From: Rhodanobacteraceae bacterium
Lineage (GTDB): Bacteria; Pseudomonadota; Gammaproteobacteria; Xanthomonadales; Xanthomonadaceae
Reading direction: 5' to 3'
DNA length: 36,887 nucleotides
Assembly (NCBI GenBank): GCA_024233975.1
Contig: JACKOX010000030.1
Coordinates: 1 to 36,887, forward strand
This document shows, one piece after another, positions 1-8,400 of the stretch. Position 1 is the stretch's first letter. Each line of letters opens with the position of its first letter. The translations under genes and the position numbers were made by a program. A model generated the notes under the pieces. That model was not told where the DNA came from and did not search any database. It saw only the letters and a list, made by a program, of their open reading frames with translations.

Positions 1-1
1 C

Positions 2-556
2 GAACATGCGTCGAAATACCCTCGGCGGATCCTGGATGCGTTCCAGGACTATCGAAACGGGTGCTTGGCGGGCCGCGAGGGGTTCCTAAAGCAGCGTGAC
101 CGGACACAGGACCAGGAGTTGCTGCGCCTGGCGAAGAAGCAATCGAAGGTTCCTCCGAATGGGCATCTGGTTGCTACCGCAACTTCGAAGCACAAGCCTA
201 GTGAAACGATCTGGCGTTGGGCACTGGATACGCCTTCCAACGACGCAGTGGCATTTGATGACCAGACACTGGTCCGGATCAGTGGCTGGGTGTTGCTGTC
301 AGTGCCGGATCAGGAGCCGCGGGTAGTCGTGCGGAGCAATGACCGCACGGCGTCATGGCCATTGAACGTTGAACGACCGGATGTGGTTGAAGCGCTAGCC
401 GATGCCGCCATTCCGGCCGGAGCACTAAGGTTGTGCTGCGGGTTCGGTCGCAGAATGACGCTGCGAGATGGTTTTGACCTTGGTTTTGAGATTGACGGTG
501 TGATCCACTGGGTCGGGCACTACCCGCTTACCGGTGGCCCCATCGCAGCGGTCTGA
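2..556 (+). CDS. C-terminal part of an unrecognised protein, possibly a surface-polysaccharide transferase
   Basis: The reading frame is open to the left window edge, so the true start lies outside and only about 184 C-terminal residues are seen. I do not recognise the protein with certainty. The first 60 residues are charged and helical (GREGFLKQR near residue 24). A proline-rich linker follows, then a beta-rich stretch of about 85 residues with an SGWVLL strand, an ERPDV turn and a CCGFG segment near the end. Small domains of this type are often appended to glycosyl-, sulfo- or methyltransferases of polysaccharide loci; that link is inference. It ends 3 bp from the convergent methyltransferase gene, which fits a surface-sugar locus extending leftwards. 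GC is lower than in most of the window. Confidence 0.6.
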   Translation, partial: EHASKYPRRILDAFQDYRNGCLAGREGFLKQRDRTQDQELLRLAKKQSKVPPNGHLVATATSKHKPSETIWRWALDTPSNDAVAFDDQTLVRISGWVLLSVPDQEPRVVVRSNDRTASWPLNVERPDVVEALADAAIPAGALRLCCGFGRRMTLRDGFDLGFEIDGVIHWVGHYPLTGGPIAAV

Positions 557-559
557 CGC

Positions 560-1960
560 TCAGCGCAAGAACGGGCGCAGCAACAAACGCAGTGGCGCGG
601 TCAGTCGCCATGACAGCGACAGACGTAATGCTTTCGCCTCAACTTCGGCGGCATTCAGGTCGCTTCGCAGACGATCCACGTGGTCCTGCAATGTCTTTGA
701 GTTGGCTAGGGCCAATTGTCGGAACTGCGTTATCACGGTTTCCTGTTCGAGCAGGCGTGCCTCCATCTGGCGAGTTCGGTCTGCGGTTTCTCCGGCTTCC
801 GAGCGCAGTGCCACCAATTGAAGCGTGAGCGTCTCCTTTTCCTGCAAGTGTCGCGTGGCTTCTGCAGCCCTGGTCGTCCTGTCGTTCTCAGCTCCGGCTA
901 GTCTAATGCTCAGATGGTCCAGTCGAGACTGGAGGTTGGTGTTGTCAGACTGAAGCTGGGCACGGATCTGCTCAAGCAGGGTGATGCGCTCGGCCAGTTG
1001 GCCCCTTTCGAAGGCATGAGCCTGCTCGAGCATGGCCAGTTGTTGCTGCGCCTGGTCGAGTTCGCCGACTTGCCGGCTCATGTTCGATTGCGTCTGCTCC
1101 AGCATTTGCTGCTGTTGCACAACCTGCTCGGATATCCGTCCGATGGTGGCATTCAGCTTCTTGATCTGCTCGGCCTGCTTGCTGCTGGACAGTTCGGCGC
1201 TGCAGGCCTGTCCAAGCCGGCTGAACAGCGCACGAACCAAGGTTGGGCTGTCCGTGACCTTTCCTGCTTCGACAAGCATCGCGATTGCTGCTGGAACCTG
1301 CCTGCCGACGGCGATCACACCCAAGCCATGTCCGTGCGAGAACTCAAAGCTCGGGTATCGTGACGCAAGTTCTGCGAAGAGTTTGAAGACCCCAAAGCCT
1401 CGCTCACGAACATTGGTGTCGTGGAGTAACACAACGCCGCGATCAGAGAGCTTGGGCAGCCAACTCTCAAAATCGTGGCGAACAGCCTCCTCTGTGTGCA
1501 GCCCGTCGATGTGGAGCAGGTCAATACTGCCGTCCGCAAAGTGGGTTAGGGCCTGATCGAAGGTGCTGCGGATCAGATCCGAAAACCCCGAAAAATGAGT
1601 TTTGTTGAAGCGGGAAACCTGTTCGAAAACCTGTTCGCCGTAGGTGCCCGAGTGCTCGTCCCCCATCCATGTGTCCACGGCATAGCATTGAGCGCCATAG
1701 GCGAGCCTGTCTGCCGCCTGACAGAACGCGAAATACGAGGTTCCCCAGTGGCTTCCCAGTTCGACGATCACGGCTGGCCGAATTGCCTGCACGATCCACA
1801 ATGCGAAGGGAACATGTTCGATCCATGCAGAACTTTCGACATAAGCCGGTCGCCACAACATGGCGGGCAATGCAAGCGGCTCCTTAAGGAGTTGGTGCAA
1901 GACAGAGGCATCATCCGCGACAGCCAGTTTGGGGTCTGTGCAGGCTTGGGTGGTTTGCAT
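560..1960 (-). CDS. Class I SAM-dependent methyltransferase (Methyltransf_24-like) with long C-terminal coiled coil
   Basis: A 466-residue protein from the ATG at 1960; a TTG 33 codons upstream is a poorer start. Residues about 60-220 form a Rossmann-type methyltransferase: VELGSHWG (about 66-73, SAM-binding glycine loop), LLHIDGLHT (about 148-157), LLHDTN (about 178-183) and GHGLGV near the end of the domain. This subfamily is common in O-antigen, capsule and exopolysaccharide clusters, where it is thought to methylate sugars or chain ends; the substrate cannot be read here. Residues about 258-450 are a Gln/Glu/Leu-rich heptad coiled coil. The tail SLSWRLTAPLR is typical of polysaccharide-locus transferases with coiled coils. 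The protein has no signal peptide, so it is probably cytoplasmic. It converges on the gene at 2-556. GC falls to about 48% on some lines, well below the core genes. Confidence 0.82.
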   Translation of the reverse strand: MQTTQACTDPKLAVADDASVLHQLLKEPLALPAMLWRPAYVESSAWIEHVPFALWIVQAIRPAVIVELGSHWGTSYFAFCQAADRLAYGAQCYAVDTWMGDEHSGTYGEQVFEQVSRFNKTHFSGFSDLIRSTFDQALTHFADGSIDLLHIDGLHTEEAVRHDFESWLPKLSDRGVVLLHDTNVRERGFGVFKLFAELASRYPSFEFSHGHGLGVIAVGRQVPAAIAMLVEAGKVTDSPTLVRALFSRLGQACSAELSSSKQAEQIKKLNATIGRISEQVVQQQQMLEQTQSNMSRQVGELDQAQQQLAMLEQAHAFERGQLAERITLLEQIRAQLQSDNTNLQSRLDHLSIRLAGAENDRTTRAAEATRHLQEKETLTLQLVALRSEAGETADRTRQMEARLLEQETVITQFRQLALANSKTLQDHVDRLRSDLNAAEVEAKALRLSLSWRLTAPLRLLLRPFLR

Positions 1961-2216
1961 GACAGGAATGTCCAAGTGGAGTGATGCCGTAACGTGAATA
2001 CCGTTACTGTTGATGGTCAGTGCATGAATGTGCTGACAGCGATTCGCGCAAGAACTCAAGATGGCAATCTGAGCAGATATGCGAGCGGCGACTCCATTCT
2101 AGGGCCAAGCGGACGGTTTCGCGCAGAGACTTCCTATCGCAGTAGTGCGTCATGGAGTCGTAGATGGCAAGAGATTCGGCGAATCATTAGGAAATCCTGA
2201 TAGACGAGCCATGATC

Positions 2217-2233
2217 TGCACTAAACTGGTGCA
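2217..2233. promoter_or_regulatory. Probable NtrC-binding site directly before the ntrB start codon
   Basis: The 17-bp sequence TGCACTAAACTGGTGCA is an inverted repeat with half-sites TGCACTA and TGGTGCA separated by AAC. The established enteric NtrC operator is TGCACCA-N3-TGGTGCA, so there is one mismatch in 14 defined positions. The right half ends at the base before the ntrB ATG. In E. coli, NtrC represses the glnL promoter from a site at the promoter; negative autoregulation of ntrBC here is inference from that precedent and from the position. No convincing -35/-10 pair or sigma-54 promoter was found in 1961-2216. Confidence 0.72.
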
Positions 2234-3304
2234 ATGCCCGAGTTGCCGGACATCGCCCCAGATATCGCAGCCGATCGGCTGCAGACGCCGTTGATGCGGG
2301 TGTCGGCGAATGGTCGCATCGATTACCTGAACCCGGCGGCGGCGGCCTGGCTGGGCCTGAGCGCACGGCGCCTCGTTGGGCAGCCGGTCACCGAACTTGA
2401 TGCGCAGCCGCTGTCGTTGCCGCAGCTGATGCGGCAGGCGTTGCAGGGTGGGCGGCCAGTGCATGCGCGGCGCTTGCAGATCGACACCATGGCTGGCCGG
2501 CGCTTCGCCGATGCCTGGGCCTCGCCGTTGGACGATGGCGGCCTGCGTCTCGAATTCCATCCCACCGACGAATTTCCCGGCGAGGATCCCGCCACGCTGC
2601 TGCCGATGGCACTGTCGACTGCATTGGCTGGTCTGGCGCACGAATTGCGCAATCCATTGGCCGGGCTTGCCGGCGCGGCGCAGTTGCTCGCGCGGCGCAT
2701 CGATGACGAGGAGCTGGGCCGCTACGTCGACGTGATTCGCGACGAAGTGCAGCGCCTCGGCAGCCTGCTCGATCGCCTGCTTGATCCGGAACAGCCGCGT
2801 CGCCGCGAGCTGGTGAACGTGCACGAAGTGCTGGAACGCGTGCGCACGCTGGCCGATGCCGAAGCCGGCTGGGCGCTGAAGCTGGAGCGTGACTACGACC
2901 CCAGCCTGCCGGAGCTGCGGGGTGATCCGGATCGCCTGACACAGGCGCTGATCAACCTGGTGCGCAATGCGCTGGAAGCCGGTGCCGGCACGGTGCGGCT
3001 GCGCACGCGCGCCGAGCACGGCGTTGCCATCGGTGATCGCACGCATCGACTGGTGATCCGCGTGGAGATCGAGGACGACGGTCGCGGCGTGCCGGAGGAT
3101 CTTGCCGAGCGCATCTTCCTGCCACTGCTGAGCACGCGCGCCGACGGCAGCGGCTTGGGCCTGAGCCAGGCACAGCAGGTGGCGCGCGAGCATGGTGGCT
3201 CGCTGGGTTACCGCTCGCGTCCGGGGCACACGGTGTTCAGTCTGCTGCTTCCGGTGCCGTTGCATGAGGAAGACGCTGAAGAAGGAACCGATGATGACGA
3301 CTGA
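2234..3304 (+). CDS. ntrB: Nitrogen-regulation sensor histidine kinase/phosphatase NtrB
   Basis: A 356-residue soluble kinase that phosphorylates and dephosphorylates NtrC in response to nitrogen status, normally through PII protein. An N-terminal PAS-like domain (about 15-110) precedes the H-box LAHELRNPL with the phosphorylated His at 136. The N-box is LINLVRNALEAG (about 239-250), the G1 box DDGRG (281-285) and the G2 box GSGLGL (305-310). The LLSTRADGSGLGLS arrangement is characteristic of NtrB/GlnL. No membrane segment is present, as expected. Length matches the family (about 350). The acidic tail (EEDAEEGTDDDD) overlaps the start of ntrC by 14 bp, so the two are co-transcribed and probably translationally coupled. 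The ATG abuts the NtrC operator and no strong ribosome-binding site precedes it. Unlike in many bacteria, glnA is not adjacent. Confidence 0.95.
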   Translation: MPELPDIAPDIAADRLQTPLMRVSANGRIDYLNPAAAAWLGLSARRLVGQPVTELDAQPLSLPQLMRQALQGGRPVHARRLQIDTMAGRRFADAWASPLDDGGLRLEFHPTDEFPGEDPATLLPMALSTALAGLAHELRNPLAGLAGAAQLLARRIDDEELGRYVDVIRDEVQRLGSLLDRLLDPEQPRRRELVNVHEVLERVRTLADAEAGWALKLERDYDPSLPELRGDPDRLTQALINLVRNALEAGAGTVRLRTRAEHGVAIGDRTHRLVIRVEIEDDGRGVPEDLAERIFLPLLSTRADGSGLGLSQAQQVAREHGGSLGYRSRPGHTVFSLLLPVPLHEEDAEEGTDDDD

Positions 3305-4700
3305 GCGTCCGCCGCTGTGGGTGATCGACGATGACCGCTCGGTGCGCTTCGTGCTGGTCGAGGCCTTGCGTGATGCCGGCCATCGCGTGAGCGACTTCGA
3401 CAGTGCCGATGCCGCCCTTGCGGCGTTGGCCGATCCGCGCATCGAGGCGCCGTCGCTGGTGTTCACGGACGTGCGCATGCCGGGCACGGATGGGCTCACC
3501 TTCCTTGATCGGGTCAAGTCCGTGGCGGGTGATATTCCCGTGGTGGTGATGAGCGCCTACACGAACGTCGCGGCCACCTCGGGCGCCTTCCGGGGCGGTG
3601 CGCTGGAGTTCCTGTCCAAACCTTTCGATCTCGACGAAGCCTGCGCGCTCGCCGCGCGCGTGCTGGAATCGGACGACGCGACCGAGTCCGAGCCTGAACC
3701 GCGCAGTCCGGTGCCCGATCGGGTTGAGCTGATCGGCGAATCGCCGCCGATGCAGTCGCTGTACCGCGCCATCGGTCGCCTGGCCCGTGCGCCGCTGTCG
3801 GTGCTGATTCGTGGCGAAACCGGCACCGGCAAAGAGCTGGTGGCGCGCGCGCTGCATCGACATTCGCCGCGCGCCGACAAGCCCTTCATCGCCATCAACA
3901 CCGCTGCGATCCCCACAGAACTGCTGGAGTCCGAACTGTTCGGCCACGAAGCCGGCGCCTTCACTGGCGCCCGGGAACGGCGTCATGGCCGTTTCGAACA
4001 GGCAAATGGCGGCACGCTGTTCCTCGACGAAATCGGAGACATGCCGCTGCCGCTGCAGACACGCTTGCTGCGCGTGCTCGCGGAGGACGAGTTCTTCCGC
4101 GTCGGTGGTCGTGAGCTGATCCAGGTGGACGTGCGGGTGATCGCGGCCACGCATCAGGACCTGGATGCCAAGGTGGCCGCCGGCGAGTTTCGCGCCGACC
4201 TGCTGCATCGCCTGGACGTCGTCCGCCTCGACCTGCCGCCCTTGCGTGAACGTCGCGAGGACATTCCGCTGCTGGCCGAACATTTCCTGCAGCAGGCCGC
4301 GGAGGAACTGGGTCTTGGCGCGCGACGCTGGTCGAAGGATGCGATGGTGCGACTGGGCGCCCATGACTGGCCCGGCAATGTTCGCGAGCTGGAAAACCTC
4401 TGCCTGCGCGTGGCCGCGCTGGCGTCAGGCGAGACGCTGCGCGCCGATGATTTGCCTGTGGCATTTCGTGTTTCGTCTGCTGCCCCGTTGGCCACCGGTG
4501 GAGCCGTCTGGCTGGAGCCGTTGGCGCGCTGGTGTCGCGCGGAACTCGAAGCCGGCCACGAGGATATCCACGCACGGGCCATTGCCGCCGCCGAAGCGAC
4601 GTTGATCCACGAAGCCCTTTCGACGACTGATGGTCACAAACAGCACGCCGCTGCTCGTCTCGGCATCGGTCGCAATACGCTGACGCGCAAGCTCAAGTAG
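3291..4700 (+). CDS. ntrC: Nitrogen-regulation response regulator NtrC (sigma-54 activator)
   Basis: A 469-residue sigma-54-dependent activator and the cognate regulator of NtrB. The receiver domain (about 8-120) has the acidic pocket DDD at 13-15, phospho-acceptor Asp60 in FTDVRMPG and Lys110 in LSKPF. The AAA+ domain (about 145-385) has Walker A GETGTGKE, the sigma-54-contact loop GAFTGA, Walker B GGTLFLDEIGDM and a GNVRELENL segment. The C-terminus is a Fis-type helix-turn-helix ending LGIGRNTLTRKLK, typical of NtrC. The start is the first of two ATGs (3291 and 3294) behind a GAAGGA ribosome-binding site; an upstream in-frame extension would lie inside ntrB and is not convincing. A near-consensus NtrC site stands before ntrB. 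Confidence 0.96.
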   Translation: MMTTERPPLWVIDDDRSVRFVLVEALRDAGHRVSDFDSADAALAALADPRIEAPSLVFTDVRMPGTDGLTFLDRVKSVAGDIPVVVMSAYTNVAATSGAFRGGALEFLSKPFDLDEACALAARVLESDDATESEPEPRSPVPDRVELIGESPPMQSLYRAIGRLARAPLSVLIRGETGTGKELVARALHRHSPRADKPFIAINTAAIPTELLESELFGHEAGAFTGARERRHGRFEQANGGTLFLDEIGDMPLPLQTRLLRVLAEDEFFRVGGRELIQVDVRVIAATHQDLDAKVAAGEFRADLLHRLDVVRLDLPPLRERREDIPLLAEHFLQQAAEELGLGARRWSKDAMVRLGAHDWPGNVRELENLCLRVAALASGETLRADDLPVAFRVSSAAPLATGGAVWLEPLARWCRAELEAGHEDIHARAIAAAEATLIHEALSTTDGHKQHAAARLGIGRNTLTRKLK

Positions 4701-4701
4701 T

Positions 4702-4719
4702 GCCGCCAGTCATGGCGGC
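4702..4719. terminator. Hairpin between convergent ntrC and the YiiX-like gene
   Basis: GCCGCCA and TGGCGGC form a perfect 7-bp stem with a GTCA loop. It fills the 21-bp gap between the two convergent stop codons. Neither side has a T-run, so it may act as a weak bidirectional terminator or simply protect 3' ends. Confidence 0.4.
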
Positions 4720-4721
4720 TG

Positions 4722-5345
4722 CTATTGCTGGTAGACCTGAACCAGTAGTGGCGACTGGAATATCGCTTCGGGCGAGATCACCGTTTGCTGCAGCGGTGGC
4801 GAGCCATGCCAGCGACGACGCAGTTCCGCCGCGACCGCCGGGTCGGAGAGGTCAAGGTCCGCGAGCGCCTGGGGCGTGCCGATCTCGATGTCGAGCGCGC
4901 GTTTGTAGATCTTCCACACCAGCTCGGAGCAGTAGAGCTGGTCGTCGGACCAGGCAAAGCGGGCGTCGTAGTGCTTTCCGCGGAAGCGTTCCGCGACCTG
5001 CTCCATGCGACCCATCGCATCCGGGGTCAGTAGCTTGTCGGCATCCTTCAGGCGCATGGCAACGTAGTGTCGGCCGGCGCCGCGCGCAATCCAGTCCGAC
5101 AGCGATGTCGAGCGCACCGGTTCCACGGCCTCAAAGACGTAGGCCTCGTTGTTGATGAGATGGACGATGCCCATGTGGCTGTAGGGCGAGTGCGTGACCT
5201 GCTGGATCATCGCGCTCTGCGTCGAGTGCGAGGTATGGAACACGATGTCGCCATTGGCCGGCACATACCGTTCTGGCTGGCCGCAGGCAACAAGCAGCAG
5301 GACAAGTACCAACGTGGTGATGCGACGGGTGGCAGGCGTGTTCAT
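4722..5345 (-). CDS. YiiX/YebB-type NlpC/P60-like lipoprotein (permuted papain fold)
   Basis: A 207-residue predicted lipoprotein. The ATG at 5345 begins a signal peptide with lipobox L-V-A-C (Cys21), so the mature protein should be lipidated and periplasm-facing. The body matches the YiiX-like branch of NlpC/P60 enzymes with circularly permuted catalytic residues: His57 in SPYSHMGIV, a conserved Glu in FEAVEPV (about residue 72) and Cys139 in LYCSELVWKIY. Known relatives are cysteine hydrolases acting on amide or ester bonds, in some cases cell-wall or lipid-linked; the substrate here is unknown. It lies 80 bp downstream of the large cytochrome gene on the same strand and may share its transcript. 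The upstream in-frame extension to 5417 has no signal-peptide logic and was trimmed. Confidence 0.85.
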   Translation of the reverse strand: MNTPATRRITTLVLVLLLVACGQPERYVPANGDIVFHTSHSTQSAMIQQVTHSPYSHMGIVHLINNEAYVFEAVEPVRSTSLSDWIARGAGRHYVAMRLKDADKLLTPDAMGRMEQVAERFRGKHYDARFAWSDDQLYCSELVWKIYKRALDIEIGTPQALADLDLSDPAVAAELRRRWHGSPPLQQTVISPEAIFQSPLLVQVYQQ

Positions 5346-5425
5346 GCGACCAGCGTAGCGCCGACATGTGGCTGGCCGAAGGCGGTTTCGTGGCGCGATC
5401 GAGGCGCCCTCGAACACGCTTCGAT

Positions 5426-8400
5426 TCAGGGTGATTCGAATCCGTTCCTGAAGACGCTGTTGCCGGTTGGTGCGGACAGACTGTTGCCATCCAGTTGACG
5501 AAGGTAGGCGAGCAGGGCGTCGCGATCCGCGCCATCGAGCGCGCCAACGCGTCGATGCGGCTCCGAGGCGGCGAGGTCGGCGGGTCGGCTGATCTGCACT
5601 TCGTCGATGGTGGTGGAGACGTTGGCGGTGGATTCGATCCGCAGTGTGTTCATGCCGGGTGCGAAGGCGACGTTCTCTAGACGGAAGCGCTGCCAGCGAT
5701 TGTGCTGCCAGCCGGGGTTGTTGCCGGTGTTGGGCAGCTGCACCGGGTAACCGATGCCACTCACCGTGATCGTGAAGCTCTGCAGCGCCTGGTAGCCTGC
5801 GGAGTAGCGCAGCTCGACCGCACCCGTGTCACCGCTGCCACCATCGATGCCAGCGAACTCGACGGCGTTGCCTGCCACGGAGAAATCCACGCCTGCGCGC
5901 GACTTCATGCTGTCATCGGTCCACAGCCAGACCAGGTCCGGGGTCATCGACGCGCCACCTGAGATGGCGCCGTCCTCGGCCTGCAGCACGGGGCCGCCGG
6001 CGACGGTGAACACGTCTTCCAGCGTCGGCGCCGAGCCATCATGGAAATACGGTGCGGTGTTCCAGACGCCAAGCAGTGATGGCGTGTCGATGCCGGTCAA
6101 CGGACCGCCGAGGCGCTGTCCCGAACTGCTGCGCAGGGTGCCGACATTGTGCAGGTTGCCGGGTCCGACCTCGGAGTCGGTGAATTCCGTGCCGCCATGG
6201 CAGTCGGCGCAGCCCTGCTGCTGGAACACGCTGCGACCAGCCTCCGCCTCGCTGGTCAGTGAGCCATCCGGATTGCGGAACGGGCTGCGTGGCAGGTGGT
6301 CATGGCCCAGGGATGAAACGTAGTCGGCGAGCGCGTCCAGATCGACGCTATAGCCGGCCTTGTTGGGACCAAGCGGCGAATTCGCCAGCGCAAAGTCAGC
6401 GTCGTCCATGAAGCCGGCGCCACCAAAGGGCCCACGGATGTCGTGCTCGAAGTCCTGGATCTCGTCGAAGTTGCCGCTCCAGTGAACGTTGCCTTGCGCC
6501 ATCCCGGCACGACCGCGCAGCGTCGTGGTGTTGCGCAGACCTTCGCCGCGGCCGGTGAAGTCCCAGGTGCGACCATCGTGGCCGCCGTCGAGGTGACAGG
6601 TGGCGCAACTGAGATAACCCTCGGCGCTCATGCGCGGATCGGACGCGTTGTAGAAAATCCGCTTGCCGGCAAGAACGCTGGCAGGCATCACTTCGCTGCT
6701 CACGGTCGGCACGGTGCTGCCGGAAACGCTGATATCGCCGGCGTCGAACAGGTCGGCGGTCTCCAGCACGCTCAACGAGCGGTCCATCAGGTTCTTCACG
6801 AAGCTGCGCCCAGTGGTGGCGTCGGCGCAGACGCCCTGCGGCGCGAGGCCGGCGGCCAGCCGTGTGGTCATGCCGCCGCTGCCCGCTGCGTTGGCGACAT
6901 TCAGCGCGTCGAAGACGGCGACTTCGTTGTTGCCCTGCAGCGCCACCAGCAGGTCGTCGCCGAAGGGCGACAGCGCCACCGCACTGGCCGAGTCGGAATT
7001 GTCGATGTCGACCTGGCGCAGCAGCGAGCCATCGGCGAGATTTACACCGACCAGCACGTTGCGCACGGTGTTGTCCTCGTCGAGGTCATCGGAAAAGCTC
7101 AGACCGCGCTCGGTGTTGGCCTTGTTCGCGGCGAACCACAGGCTCTGTCCATCGCGGGCGATGGACAATGAACGCAGGTTGTTGGCGACACCGCGTCCGC
7201 TGCCGGTGCCATCGGCGTTTTCGTCGCCACCGAAGCGGCGGACGCGCAGCGTGCGCTGCAGGCTCATGCCGCCCGCGGTGTTCACTTCCCAGATCTCGGC
7301 GTCGTTCTCTGCGGAAATCTGCCGTGCGACGTAGACACGGCTGCCATCGCCATTGATGGCAAGTGCACCGGCAGTCTGTCCGAGTGTCAGCAAGCCGGTC
7401 GCGCCGCGCGTGCTCGCATCGTAGCGACGCAGCACGCCCGGACCGTGAAGGCTGACATAGACGTTGTCGCCGCCCGGTGTCGCGGCGATATCGCTGGGCG
7501 CACTGCCGTAGCCGGTGTCGAGATGCTCGACCAGCACGCCGCTGGCGGCGCTGCGGACATCGATGCCGTCGTCGCCATGGCAGGCGATCCACAGGTTGTC
7601 GCCGGCCAGCGTGATGCTGCGCGGGTCATCGCAGACCGGCACTTCGTACTGCACGGCGAGCGTGTCGGCATCGACGGCGGCCAGCGTGTCGTTGTCCGGA
7701 TTGATGGTGAACACGCGGCGACTGGCATCCGCGCAGACCAGCGGTGCGGATTGGGTGGTCGTGTCGCTGGGCGCGTTGGCCACGGTGATCCGCCGCGCCC
7801 GTGAGGCGATGGCGTTCTCGTCATCACGTACCTGAACGGTGACGTGGAAATGCCCGGCTTCGGCATAGCTGTGCATGGCGCTGGTGGAGGCGCTCCACGC
7901 CGTCTTCGGGCTGCCGTCGCCGAAGTCGAAGCGGTATTCCAGCGGATCAGAATCCGCGTCCGTCGCGTTGGCGGATGCGGTCAGCGAGCCGCCGGGCGAA
8001 AGCGGCTGCGGCGTCGCGGTCAGGCTCTGGATGCTTGGCGCATGGTTGCCGCCGACGCTGGCGCCGGTGGAGAAGGTGAACTGGTAGCCGTCGATGCCGT
8101 TGCCGGCAGCGTCCTTGATGCCACCGGCCGGGATCACGACTTCATAGGTGGTGTTGGCTTGCCATGGCGCGTCCGGCGTGAACGTCAGCACGTCGTCGAA
8201 GGAGAAGGTGATCTGCCCGGCGACGAAACCGCCGCCCAGCGGACGCACGATGAAGGTGTCGCCGTTGATGATCGTCGGCGTCTCCAGTGTTTCGTGGATC
8301 AGCAGGCTGACCGGAAGCCGATTGGTCGGCCAGTTGGCCTGGCCGGCGCGCGGAATGTGGTAGCCGACGTAGGGCCCGCGCGTATCCGGCTCGGCCTGGT

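Noticed and set aside
1961..2216. Small ORF (1994-2200) between the methyltransferase and ntrB
   Set aside because: No ribosome-binding site, no recognisable protein features, and the region is more likely a divergent promoter spacer.
2150..3517. 455-codon minus-strand frame across ntrB and ntrC
   Set aside because: Spans two real genes and the NtrC site; Arg/Gln-rich shadow sequence.
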